A stretch of 64,000 bases of DNA from Nocardia puris. GTDB lineage: Bacteria; Actinomycetota; Actinomycetes; Mycobacteriales; Mycobacteriaceae. Numbering within the stretch: position 1 is the stretch's first letter; every line of letters begins with the position of its first letter. Where the stretch lies: assembly GCF_003315035.1 (NCBI RefSeq), contig NZ_QNRE01000003.1, positions 62,001 to 126,000 of the forward strand, read 5' to 3'. The notes beneath the pieces were generated by a model. The model was not told where the DNA came from and searched no databases. It worked only from the letters and a program-made list of their open reading frames with translations. A program made the position numbers and the translations under genes. Shown here piece after piece: positions 25,360 through 35,972 of the stretch.

Positions 25360-26211
25360 CTACAGCAGGAACCGCACCATATCGGCGGTGCGCGCGAGTC
25401 CGGGCAGCGCCTCCGGGGTGGAACGCGGATGCAGCGCGTGCACCGCGAGCCGGAACATGACCGCGCGCAATAACATCTGCGGCCACTCCGGCAGATCCGC
25501 CCAGCGGTCGACCAAACCGTCGTCGGCCCCGCCCCACGACAGCGCGTCCACCACGATCACCCCCGCCGCCCAGCCCGCGGGCCGCCAGTACGGGGTGATG
25601 TCGGTGAGCCCTGGCGTGTACTGCCCGGCGAACAGGACCGTGCCGAACAGGTCGCCGTGCACCAGTTGCGCCGGTGTGTGGACCGGTTTGCGCAGGGTGG
25701 CCAACTGGCCGATGAGCTCCATGCTGCGCTGCCCGTCGGGCGAGGTGGGCAGCACCGCGCCGCCCGCGCGCAGACTGCGCAGCGGCACCGATTCCCAGGC
25801 CGCGCGATCGGCGGCCACGAAGATGTCCACGTCGACCCACGGCGCGACGGGCGGCTGCACCAGGAAGCGTGGGCGCTCCAGCCGCGAGGTGGCCTGGTGC
25901 AGGCGCAGCGAGATGGAGACCACCTCGTCGTGGCGGGGTTCCGGGCTGCCCTCCAGGTACGTATCGGCCCGCCAACCCGAGACGACGTAGCGGCCGTCGG
26001 TCGCGCGCACCGGCCGCGCCAGCCGCAATCCGTCCACCTTCAGCGTCTCGCGGACCTTCGCCGACCACGCCGCGCGCGCGTGATCGGCCACCGGGCTCAG
26101 CACCACGTCACCGCACCGCCAGCCACCGTCCCAGTCATTGAGCGGGACGGGTGTCACTTCGCGCAGACCGAACGTGGCGCGCACGTGCTCGGGAGGTTCC
26201 ACAGAAGTCAC
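25360..26211 (-). CDS. TIGR02569 family actinobacterial protein (Rv3205c type)
   Basis: The 283-residue protein belongs to an actinobacteria-restricted family with a distant aminoglycoside-phosphotransferase-like look. The segment AQLVHGDLFGTVLFAG resembles the catalytic loop H-G-D, and ITPYWRPAGWAAGVIVVDAL resembles the following metal-binding part. Function is unknown. It sits next to moeZ, as in mycobacteria. The long frame reaches 26685, but GTG at 26211 (VTSVEPPEHVRATFGL) is the family-like start; TACCGT lies six bases upstream, suggesting a leaderless message. Confidence 0.8.
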   Translation of the reverse strand: MTSVEPPEHVRATFGLREVTPVPLNDWDGGWRCGDVVLSPVADHARAAWSAKVRETLKVDGLRLARPVRATDGRYVVSGWRADTYLEGSPEPRHDEVVSISLRLHQATSRLERPRFLVQPPVAPWVDVDIFVAADRAAWESVPLRSLRAGGAVLPTSPDGQRSMELIGQLATLRKPVHTPAQLVHGDLFGTVLFAGQYTPGLTDITPYWRPAGWAAGVIVVDALSWGGADDGLVDRWADLPEWPQMLLRAVMFRLAVHALHPRSTPEALPGLARTADMVRFLL

Positions 26212-26506
26212 GGCCGTACGGTACCGCCGGTCAACGGCGGAATTCGGACGCCGCGCCGGTACCGAGTCGCGCCGGTGACCGTCCTCGCCGGCCATCCGCT
26301 CACCGATCTCGCACTCCCGGCGGCCCGCGCCGGCGCCGTGTTCGGCGTCCACCATCTCAGTCGGTACTGGCCTGTTCCCGGTGGGCGGATCGGCCGCCGA
26401 CCGGATCGGGACCGCCACGAGGGTGACGTTTTCCAGACCGTCCACCTCGACTGCAACGCGGGGTGGACGGTCGCGGCGGCCCGGCGCGCGGGCCACCGCG
26501 GCGGTG

Positions 26507-27691
26507 TCAGTAGACGGGCAGGCTGGTGTCGACCTGGCGGGCCCAGGCCACGATGCCGCCCTGCACGTGCGTGGCGTCGGCGAAGCCCGCGCTCTTGAGC
26601 ACCGCCAGCGCCTCGGCCGAGCGGATGCCGGTCTTGCAGTGCAGCACGATCGGGCGGTTCTGCGGCAGTTCGGCCAGCGCCTCACCGGACAGGATGCGGT
26701 CCTTCGGGATCAGCTTCGCGCCCTCGATGTGCACGATGTCCCACTCCACCGGCTCGCGCACGTCGATCAGCTCGATCTCCTTGCCCGCGTCCAGCAACTC
26801 CTTGAGCTCGGTCGCCGTGATGGTGGATCCCGCCGCGGCCGCCTGGCCCTCCTCGGACACCACACCGCAGAACGCCTCGTAGTCGATCAGCTCGGTGATC
26901 GGCTGACGCTCCGGGTCACGGCGCAGCTTGATGGTGCGGTAGGTCATGTCGAGTGCGTCGTAGACCATGAGCCGGCCCAGCAGCGGGTCGCCGATGCCGG
27001 TGATCAGCTTGATGGCCTCGGTCACCATGATCGAGCCGATGGAGGCGCACAGCACGCCGAGCACGCCGCCCTCGGCGCAGGAGGGCACCATGCCGGGCGG
27101 CGGGGCCTCGGGGTACAGATCGCGGTAGTTGATGCCGCGGCCGTCGGGCGCGTCCTCCCAGAACACCGACGCCTGGCCCTCGAACCGGTAGATCGAACCC
27201 CACACGTACGGCTTGCCGGCCAGCACGGCGGCGTCGTTCACCAGATAGCGGGTGGCGAAATTGTCGGTGCCGTCCAGGATCAGGTCGTACTCGCGGAACA
27301 ATTCGACCGCGTTCTCGGGTTCGAGGCGGAACTTGTGCAGCCGCACGTCGATGCCGGAATTGATCTCCAGAATGGAATCGCGCGCGCTGTCGGCCTTGGA
27401 ACGACCGATATCGGACTGGCCGTGGATCACCTGCCGTTGCAGATTCGAGGCGTCCACCTCGTCGAATTCCACGATGCCGAGCGTGCCCACGCCGGCGGCG
27501 GCCAGGTACAGCAGGGCGGGCGAGCCGAGGCCGCCCGCGCCGATCACGAGCACTTTCGCGTTCTTCAGACGTTTCTGCCCGTCCACACCCACATCCGGGA
27601 TGATCAGATGCCTGCTGTAGCGAGCGATCTCGTCCTTGCTCAGCTCGGCGGCCGGTTCGACCAGCGGCGGCAGGGACTTCGGTGATGACAC
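26507..27691 (-). CDS. moeZ: Adenylyltransferase/sulfurtransferase MoeZ
   Basis: MoeZ adenylates and then thiolates the C-terminal Gly-Gly of small sulfur carriers (CysO, ThiS, MoaD-like), feeding cysteine, thiamine and molybdopterin synthesis. Residues 1-270 are the E1-like ThiF/MoeB domain with VIGAGGLGSPALLYL and DGTDNFATRYLVND; residues about 290-394 form a rhodanese domain with active-site Cys in LHCKTGIRS. The two CxxC zinc pairs of E. coli MoeB are absent (YRDLYP and DPERQP replace them), as in other MoeZ proteins. GTG start with GAGGAG upstream. Molybdopterin made with its help is required by NarG. Confidence 0.95.
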   Translation of the reverse strand: MSSPKSLPPLVEPAAELSKDEIARYSRHLIIPDVGVDGQKRLKNAKVLVIGAGGLGSPALLYLAAAGVGTLGIVEFDEVDASNLQRQVIHGQSDIGRSKADSARDSILEINSGIDVRLHKFRLEPENAVELFREYDLILDGTDNFATRYLVNDAAVLAGKPYVWGSIYRFEGQASVFWEDAPDGRGINYRDLYPEAPPPGMVPSCAEGGVLGVLCASIGSIMVTEAIKLITGIGDPLLGRLMVYDALDMTYRTIKLRRDPERQPITELIDYEAFCGVVSEEGQAAAAGSTITATELKELLDAGKEIELIDVREPVEWDIVHIEGAKLIPKDRILSGEALAELPQNRPIVLHCKTGIRSAEALAVLKSAGFADATHVQGGIVAWARQVDTSLPVY

Positions 27692-27784
27692 GTCCAGGAC
27701 TCCTCGAATCGAATTGGCCGATCGCGTGGTGCAACGCGCGCGAGCGGGCCGTTCTTCCCGATTATCGCGCCGTGCCGCGCCGCG

Positions 27785-29888
<2,104 letters not shown>

Positions 29889-29912
29889 CCCCAACCATCA
29901 GATCGAACAAGA

Positions 29913-29945
29913 AAGGTCCCTGGCTTCCGAGAAGCCAGGGACCTT
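29913..29945 (+). terminator. Intrinsic terminator after tetR
   Basis: A 15-bp perfect stem AAGGTCCCTGGCTTC / GAAGCCAGGGACCTT with a CGA loop is followed by TTCGTTCTT. It starts 24 bases after the tetR stop and is the clearest rho-independent terminator in the window. Confidence 0.9.
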
Positions 29946-29952
29946 TTCGTTC

Positions 29953-30094
29953 TTCACCCACGCAACACCTGATCTCGCACCTACATGGGTAACTCACCGG
30001 GAACGCCCAGAACTCACCCTGCACAGAACAGGCGGCCCGGCACGAAACCGAACCACGCACTCACGACCGGCGAAAAGACGCGGAGAGGCGGGTA
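29953..30094 (-). repeat. Interspersed noncoding repeat, copy 3
   Basis: Reading on the minus strand, this copy starts with CCGCCTCTCCGCGT a few bases after the stop of the DUF3107 gene (30103) and has CCCGGTGAGTTACCCATGT about 95 bases later, then GCGAGATCAGGTGTTGCGTGGGT. Copy 2 is placed the same way, at the very 3' end of a minus-strand gene. The middle part has diverged. Confidence 0.7.
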
Positions 30095-30102
30095 AGCCCA
30101 GA

Positions 30103-30336
30103 TCAAACAGCGGCGAAACCTACGCGGCCGCCCGTGGCGGTGCCGATCTCGACGTACGCCACCTTGGACGCCTGGATCAGGAACTTGCGGCCCTTCTCGT
30201 CGGTGAGGGCGACGACGCCCGAGGTGCCGCTCAGCGCGTCGGAGACCAGCGCTTCGACCTCGTCGGGGGTCTGTCCGCTGACGATGACGAGTTCGCGCGG
30301 GCTATCCGCAATACCGATCTTGACCTCCACGGCCAA
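30103..30336 (-). CDS. DUF3107 small protein (Rv3208A/TB9.4 type)
   Basis: The 77-residue soluble protein begins MAVEVKIGIADSPRELV and ends in a Gly/Ala-rich segment after KVAYVEIGTA. It matches the actinobacterial DUF3107 family found beside the same tetR in mycobacteria. The ATG follows an AGGTTGG site. Function is unknown. Repeat copy 3 follows its stop codon directly. Confidence 0.88.
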   Translation of the reverse strand: MAVEVKIGIADSPRELVIVSGQTPDEVEALVSDALSGTSGVVALTDEKGRKFLIQASKVAYVEIGTATGGRVGFAAV

Positions 30337-30474
30337 CCTCCGAACCTAGAGTCCTGTGCGGCACCGGGCGTCGCGGCGCCCGAGCGCTCTTGCTGTCGGT
30401 CCAAGGCTAATGCAGGGCCGCGGCCGTCCGGCACGGCCCTGCCTGCGCTGTCAGCGAACAGCGGGCCGGGTGGG

Positions 30475-31008
30475 CTATTTCGGTTCGACGAGCTGGATCT
30501 CGAGTTCGATGGCCACCGCGTCGCCGAGGAAGCCCGGCGCCGACGGGCCGACACCGAAGTCGGATCGCTTGATGGTCCCGGTGGCGGAGAATCCGGCGTG
30601 GCGTTCGCCGGTCTCGCCGAAGGCCTGCACACCGCCCCATTCGACGTCCAGGCGCACCGGCTTGGTGATCGCGCCGAGGGTGACCTCACCGTCGACGGTG
30701 AAGGTCTCCGCGACACGGACCGGGCCGAGCGCGCGGAAGGTGAGCGTGGGGCGGTTCTCGACGTCGAGGAAGTCGGCGGTGCGGACGTGGGCGTCGCGGT
30801 CGGGGTTGCCGCTGTCGAAGGAGTCCAGGTGGATGGTCGCGCCGAGGGTGGCCTCGCCGTTCTCGTCGACGACGAATTCGGTGTCGAAGCGGGTGAAGCC
30901 GCCGCGCACCTTGGCGATGCCGAGGTGGCGGATGGCGAACGAGACCGACGAGTGCGCGGTGTCCAGCGCCCAGGAGCCGGCTTTGAGCTGCGTGGTCGAA
31001 GTGGTCAT
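30475..31008 (-). CDS. YceI family protein
   Basis: The 177-residue protein has the YceI lipocalin-like beta-barrel pattern: WALDTAHSSVSFAIRHLGIAKV at the start, a FRALGPVRV strand and GTIKRSDFG near the end. Members bind long isoprenoid or other lipid chains and some respond to acid or osmotic stress. No signal peptide is seen, so it is cytoplasmic here, unlike E. coli YceI. It is divergent from the XRE-family regulator 100 bases away, which may control it. Confidence 0.9.
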   Translation of the reverse strand: MTTSTTQLKAGSWALDTAHSSVSFAIRHLGIAKVRGGFTRFDTEFVVDENGEATLGATIHLDSFDSGNPDRDAHVRTADFLDVENRPTLTFRALGPVRVAETFTVDGEVTLGAITKPVRLDVEWGGVQAFGETGERHAGFSATGTIKRSDFGVGPSAPGFLGDAVAIELEIQLVEPK

Positions 31009-31109
31009 GGCTACGACGATGTGCGCGCGGGCGGCGGGCAGCCAGACCGCCGTTATCCTCGCCCTCGCAGGGCGCGGCTACCGGTACCCGGATAGGGCAT
31101 GGTGGAACC

Positions 31110-31949
31110 ATGGCACGCAACGCCTTCGCCGAGTTCCTGGTGGCCCGCCGCGGTGAGCTGCGGCCCGCCGACGTCGGCCTGCCCGAGGGCGGCAGGCGGC
31201 GCACGCCGGGCCTGCGCCGCGAGGAGGTCGCGGTGCTGGCCGGGGTGAGCGCGGACTACCTGGCCCGGCTCGAGCAGGGCCGCGACACGAACCCGTCGCT
31301 GGCCGTGGTGGACGCGCTCGCCGACGCGTTGCGCCTGGACGGCACGCAACGGCAGCACTTCGGTCTGCTGGCGCTCATCTCCGGCAACGAATCCCGCTGC
31401 CCGGGAGCCGAATCCCCGCACGAGCAGATCAGCGACACGGTGCGCGCGGTGCTCGACGCCCTGGACCCCACGCCCGCTTTCGTTGTCGGCAGGCGCTGGA
31501 GCATCCTGGGCTGGAACCACACGTGGGCCGAGTTCGCCGCGCCGCTGGGCCTGATCGACCGCGCCGAGGAGGCCAACCTCGCCGGGTACGTGTTCACCGA
31601 TCCGCGGGCGCGCCACATCCTGCGCGACTGGCCCGCGGCCGCCGACTCCTTCGCCACCGCGCTGCTGCGCGCGAAACTGCGCTGGCCCGGGGACAGCAAA
31701 CTGCTCGCGATGATCGACGCACTGCGCCGCGAACCCGAATTCGACCGTCGCTGGCAGCCGCAGCGCGTCGGCGCGGGGCCGATGTCGAGCCTTCTGCGGT
31801 TCGACCATCCCACCCACGGCGCTATCGACGTGCCCGTCGAAACAATGGAAACCGACAGCGATCAAAGCGTGGTCGTCTGGCTGGTCGACCGCGCCGCCAC
31901 CCACTCCCCCGGCCTGCGCCTGGTCCACAACCGCGCGGCCAACGAATAG
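31110..31949 (+). CDS. XRE-family regulator with MmyB-like ligand domain
   Basis: The 279-residue protein has an N-terminal Cro/C1 helix-turn-helix (GLRREEVAVLAGVSADYLARLEQG..., about residues 35-85) and a C-terminal MmyB-like domain (PAFVVGRRWSILGWN, LRFDHPTHG), a PAS-like fold known in actinobacteria to bind fatty-acid-type ligands. It faces the YceI gene across a 100-base gap and may regulate it; this is inference from position. Confidence 0.88.
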   Translation: MARNAFAEFLVARRGELRPADVGLPEGGRRRTPGLRREEVAVLAGVSADYLARLEQGRDTNPSLAVVDALADALRLDGTQRQHFGLLALISGNESRCPGAESPHEQISDTVRAVLDALDPTPAFVVGRRWSILGWNHTWAEFAAPLGLIDRAEEANLAGYVFTDPRARHILRDWPAAADSFATALLRAKLRWPGDSKLLAMIDALRREPEFDRRWQPQRVGAGPMSSLLRFDHPTHGAIDVPVETMETDSDQSVVVWLVDRAATHSPGLRLVHNRAANE

Positions 31950-32020
31950 GCATCGGTATATCCAGCCCGTAATTCGGCGGTGACGAGCGGGAGAAGGCGC
32001 GGAAACCTGGGTCGAAAACG

Positions 32021-33499
32021 ATGGGGGCCATGGCTTCCCGCAACACGAAGGCTCCGCGCCCGGTCGACGAGATCCCGCCGCTGAAACGGCTGTTCCCTTT
32101 GGCCGCGCAGCACGTCCTGGCGATGTACGCGGGCGCGGTCGCGGTGCCGCTGATCGTCGGCGGCGCGATGGTGAGCGCGGGACGGTTGCAGCAGTCCGAC
32201 ATCGTGCACCTGATCATGGCGGACCTGTTCGTCGCCGGCCTCGCGACCGTGCTGCAAGCCGTCGGATTCTGGCGGTTCGGCGTCCGGCTGCCGCTCATGC
32301 AGGGCGTCACCTTCGCCGCCGTGGGCCCGATGATCACAATCGGCGTGAACCACGGCGTCACCACCATCTACGGGTCGGTCATCGCCTGCGGGCTCTTCAT
32401 GATCCTGCTGGCGCCGGTGTTCGGCAGGCTGATCCGGTTCTTCCCACCGCTGGTCACCGGCACCATCATCCTCATCATCGGGGTCTCGCTGATGCGGGTG
32501 GCGTCGGGATGGTTCGGCGGCGGCACCGGACCCGAGTTCGGCGATCCCGCCGCGATCGGCATGGGATTCTTCACCCTCGCGGTGATCATCCTCATCGAAC
32601 GGTTCGCCCCCGAGGGCCTGCGCCGGATCTCGATCCTGCTCGGACTGATCATCGGCACGGTGGTGTCGATCCCGCTGGGGCTGACCGACTGGAGTCACCT
32701 CGGCGACTACGACTGGGTCGGTGTCGTGACACCGTTCCAGTTCGGCCTGCCCACCTTCGAGATCGGCTCGGTTCTCGCGCTGCTCATCGTCGCGATCGTC
32801 GTCATGACCGAGACGACCGGCGACATCGTGGCGGTCGGCGAGATCGTCGACGAGAAGATCACCCCGCGCCGGTTGGCCGACGGTCTGCGCGCCGACGGGC
32901 TCGGCACGGTGCTCGGCGGGGTCTTCAACACGTTCCCCTACACCGCGTTCGCCCAGAACGTGGGGCTGGTCGCCCTCACCGGCGTGCGCAGCAGGCATGT
33001 GGCCACGGCGGCCGGAGCATTGCTCGTGGTGCTGGGTCTGCTGCCGAAACTGGCGGCCGTGGTGGAAGGGATTCCGCTGCCGGTGCTCGGCGGCGCGGGT
33101 GTGGCGCTGTTCGGCATGGTCGCGGCCTCCGGGGTGCGCACGCTGTCGAAGGTCGCGTTCGACAACACCAACATCCTCGTTGTCGCGATCTCGCTGGGGG
33201 TGGCCATGCTGACCGAGGCCAAGCTCTACTACACCGACCGGTCGGGCGAGGCGCCGGTGAACGTGGCGCTGGACCTCTACAGCCAGTTCCCGGACTGGTT
33301 CCAAACGGTCTTCCACTCGGGGATCTCGGCGGGCGCTATCACGGCGATACTGCTCAACCTGCTGCTCAACCGAAACCGCACCGCCGACCCCGGCGAGCCC
33401 GACGCCCACGACGCCCCGCGCGCGGCGCGCCCCGATCCCGGCGACCTGGCGCGCGCCGCGGAACCGTCGCGGGCGGAGCGGGGAGCGGAACCGGCCTAG
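32021..33499 (+). CDS. Nucleobase:cation symporter-2 (xanthine/uracil permease)
   Basis: The 492-residue membrane protein of the NAT/NCS2 family has the family signature FAQNVGLVALTGV (Q-N-x-G-x4-T) near residue 310 and the upstream DIVAVGEIVDE segment with substrate-binding acidic residues. It likely imports xanthine, urate or uracil with protons. A hydrophilic tail of about 50 residues rich in Ala, Arg, Asp and Pro follows the last helix. ATG at 32021 or 32030. Its stop overlaps by 4 bases the stop of the convergent ferritin-like gene. Confidence 0.9.
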   Translation: MGAMASRNTKAPRPVDEIPPLKRLFPLAAQHVLAMYAGAVAVPLIVGGAMVSAGRLQQSDIVHLIMADLFVAGLATVLQAVGFWRFGVRLPLMQGVTFAAVGPMITIGVNHGVTTIYGSVIACGLFMILLAPVFGRLIRFFPPLVTGTIILIIGVSLMRVASGWFGGGTGPEFGDPAAIGMGFFTLAVIILIERFAPEGLRRISILLGLIIGTVVSIPLGLTDWSHLGDYDWVGVVTPFQFGLPTFEIGSVLALLIVAIVVMTETTGDIVAVGEIVDEKITPRRLADGLRADGLGTVLGGVFNTFPYTAFAQNVGLVALTGVRSRHVATAAGALLVVLGLLPKLAAVVEGIPLPVLGGAGVALFGMVAASGVRTLSKVAFDNTNILVVAISLGVAMLTEAKLYYTDRSGEAPVNVALDLYSQFPDWFQTVFHSGISAGAITAILLNLLLNRNRTADPGEPDAHDAPRAARPDPGDLARAAEPSRAERGAEPA

Positions 33500-34182
33500 A
33501 GGCCCAGGACCGCCATGCGCTGGGCGTGGCTGTCCTGCATGCGCTCGAAGAGCGCGGCGATGCCGTTGAGATCGCCGGTGGCGGTGAGCACGAGTTCGGC
33601 CAGTTCGTCGCGCTGGGCCATCACGTACTGGGCCTGGGTGATGGCCTCACCCAGCAGCCTGCGGCCCCACAGGGTGAGGCGGTCGCGTTCGGAACGGCTG
33701 GTGGTGACCGCGCGGCGCACCTCCTCGACCACGAACTCCGAATGGCTGGTCTCGGCGAGCACATCGCGCACGACGGTGGCCACGGCCGGGTCCAGCGCGC
33801 CCGCGATCTCGGTGTAGAAATCGGCGGCGATGCCGTCGCCCACGTAGAACTTCACCATCGACTCGAGCCAGGTGGAGGGGTCGGTGGACGCGTGGTAGGC
33901 GTCCAGGGCCCGCACGAACGGCGCCATCGCGTCGAACACGTCGACACCACACTCGGCCAGCGCCGTCTCCAGCGTCTGGAAGTGCGCCATCTCGGCGGTC
34001 GCCATCTTCGCGACGGCCACCTTCCCCCGCAGCGTCGGCGACAGCTTCGCCTCCTCCGCCAACCGGTAGAACGCGGAGATCTCGCCGTAGGCGAGCACCG
34101 CGAAAAGGTCGATCACACCGGGGTTGTCCGCGGCGATGGGCGAGGTCGAGACACCGGACGTTGCAGGGGACTGTGCTGCCAT
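33496..34182 (-). CDS. Ferritin-like fold protein (MiaE-like hydroxylase family, Rv3210c type)
   Basis: The 228-residue, nearly all-helical protein has Glu/His positions suited for a di-iron site: YGEISAFYRLAEEA, MATAEMAHFQTLE and ETSHSEFVVEE. Members are grouped with tRNA 2-methylthio-N6-isopentenyl-adenosine hydroxylase or other ferritin-like oxidases. The true substrate in actinobacteria is not established. It lies upstream of rhlE, as in mycobacteria, with one hydrolase gene inserted here. The 222 bases upstream hold no gene. Confidence 0.8.
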   Translation of the reverse strand: MAAQSPATSGVSTSPIAADNPGVIDLFAVLAYGEISAFYRLAEEAKLSPTLRGKVAVAKMATAEMAHFQTLETALAECGVDVFDAMAPFVRALDAYHASTDPSTWLESMVKFYVGDGIAADFYTEIAGALDPAVATVVRDVLAETSHSEFVVEEVRRAVTTSRSERDRLTLWGRRLLGEAITQAQYVMAQRDELAELVLTATGDLNGIAALFERMQDSHAQRMAVLGL

Positions 34183-34404
34183 GCAGCCAGCCTAATAGGC
34201 ACCGATGGGCGCAGCCCATTCGAAACACTGCGCACGGCCGAAGCGCAGTCCGTCCATGCCCGGCAGACGCCCGACGAGCGGAGGCCATCACTGCCCTGCG
34301 CGCGGCCAGAGCGGGACGAGACGCTGCACACGCCCCAGGAGAAACCGCGGCTTGCCCGAACTCCCGCGCCGCGAATGAGGCGGAACGCGAACGGGATTCG
34401 CCGG

Positions 34405-35460
34405 TCAGCTCGCGTCGCGTTCGGTGAGGAACTTCTCCAGGTACACCCAGGTGGTGTCGCGGGCGGTCTCGCCGGTGAGGATGCCGAGGTGGCTGCCGGG
34501 GGCGGTTTCGTAGCGCACGGTTTCGGCGCCGGTCAGGGTGCGGGTGCCGGCCTGCACGGCGGCGGCCGCGGTGATCACGTCGGAGGGGCCGCCGACCAGC
34601 AGCACGGCGGCGGTCACATCGGCCAGCCGGATGCGCCGCTCCCCCAGGCGCACCACGCCGCGTCCGATGTCGTTGCCGAGGATGAGCCTGCCCCACAGCT
34701 GCCCGTAGAACCGGCCGGGGTAGCCGGGCATCTCGGCCATGAAACGGTCGATCGATTCCATCTTGGCCAGCGTCTCGGTGCGGGCCAGGTTGGTCGCGAC
34801 GAACCACGGCCGCTTGAGCTCGCGCTCCCACGCGGTGACGCGATAGGCCAGCCGGGTGAGCGGTGCGGGGATGCCGCCCGCCGCCCGCACCGCCGTGGTG
34901 GTGGCGATGCCGCCGGTGAGCTTGGCGACCGCGCGCAGTTGCGGGATGCCGGTCATCTTGTCGTAGTTCAGCGGCGAGCCGACGGCGGTGATCGAGCGGA
35001 TCGGCAGTTCCGGATGGGCGGCCGCGGTGAGCAGCGCCAGCGTGCCGCCGATCGACCAGCACACCAGGTCCACGGGCGCGCCGCCGCGATCGGCGGAGGT
35101 GCGCAGCACGGCGTCCGGGATGATCTCGTCGATCCAGTCCTCGAAGCCCATGGCGCGGTCGGCGAAGGTGATCTCGCCGTAGTCGATCACGTAGGTCGCG
35201 CGGCCGCTGTCGCGCAGGTGGCGGGCCAGGCTCTGGTCGGGCCGCAGGTCGAAACAGGTGGCCGGCGCGGCGAGCGGGGGCACCAGCAGGACGGCGGCGT
35301 CCGCGACCGGGGTGGGTCCGCCCTCGAACCGGCGCAGCTGCCGGTGCGGTTCGTCCCACAGGATCGTCGACGGGGTGGGTTCCGGCGACTCGACGCCGGA
35401 GCCGAAGGTCAGCGCCCACGCGTTGCGGGCGGCGGTGGTGACCGTGTCTGCGATGCTCAC
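34405..35460 (-). CDS. Alpha/beta hydrolase, PHA synthase-like
   Basis: The 351-residue protein has an alpha/beta-hydrolase core with LLVPPLAAPATCFDLRP (oxyanion region), nucleophile region VCWSIGGTLALL, and a late SHLGILTG that supplies the catalytic His. The pattern resembles poly(3-hydroxyalkanoate) synthase-like hydrolases, but with Ser in place of the synthase Cys (C-W-S-I-G-G; the Cys is two residues earlier). An esterase or thioesterase activity is the cautious expectation. It begins ATG (35460). Confidence 0.82.
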   Translation of the reverse strand: MSIADTVTTAARNAWALTFGSGVESPEPTPSTILWDEPHRQLRRFEGGPTPVADAAVLLVPPLAAPATCFDLRPDQSLARHLRDSGRATYVIDYGEITFADRAMGFEDWIDEIIPDAVLRTSADRGGAPVDLVCWSIGGTLALLTAAAHPELPIRSITAVGSPLNYDKMTGIPQLRAVAKLTGGIATTTAVRAAGGIPAPLTRLAYRVTAWERELKRPWFVATNLARTETLAKMESIDRFMAEMPGYPGRFYGQLWGRLILGNDIGRGVVRLGERRIRLADVTAAVLLVGGPSDVITAAAAVQAGTRTLTGAETVRYETAPGSHLGILTGETARDTTWVYLEKFLTERDAS

Positions 35461-35972
35461 CCCAAGAATGTCTCACATCCCAGTACCGCCGGTAACAGGC
35501 AAGTCCGCTTCCCGACGGTTTGCCGCCACCGCGACACTCGGGCGCCGGGCGAGCCCGCCGCTGCTACCGCCCCGCGCGCGAAGCATTCCGGCGACCATGA
35601 ATTGTCAAGTCCCGCACCATACATCGGGTAAACCGGACGGGCGCCCGCGGAGTTTCGCCCGCGAATAACCCGGGCGCCATTTCGGGCGCAGCACAATATC
35701 ACGCTACAATCACCACGGACAACGGAAAATATCGTTCCCCACGCATGCGCCACGGCGCCGCCACGGGGCTTCCGAGGTCCAGGAAAATGTGCGCGCACCA
35801 GATCCGCATCCCGCGTTGCGCCGATGTTCCCGGGTAGTTGCCGTCCCACGATGGCACCCTGACGACATCCGGCCGCGACCCGGAGCACCCGCCGGATCAG
35901 TGGTCGTCGCGGACCGGCCGGTCCGCCCCACACCTCGTGCGCGCGTGACGCGATATCGAGGAAGGCACGAAC
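35461..35972. other. Long leader/promoter region of rhlE, no gene seen
   Basis: This stretch lies between the divergent hydrolase and rhlE. Near 35675-35720 it is A/T-rich and includes TACAAT (about 35704-35709), a good -10 candidate on the plus strand. If used, the rhlE mRNA would have a leader of more than 250 bases, which is common for cold- or RNA-regulated helicase genes. No classical riboswitch was recognised. Confidence 0.35.
35958..35965 (+). promoter_or_regulatory. Ribosome-binding site that supports a CTG start for rhlE
   Basis: GAGGAAGG is followed by 7 bases and then CTG AGC AAG in the rhlE frame. The next candidate start, TTG at 36021, has no such site. Confidence 0.6.
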
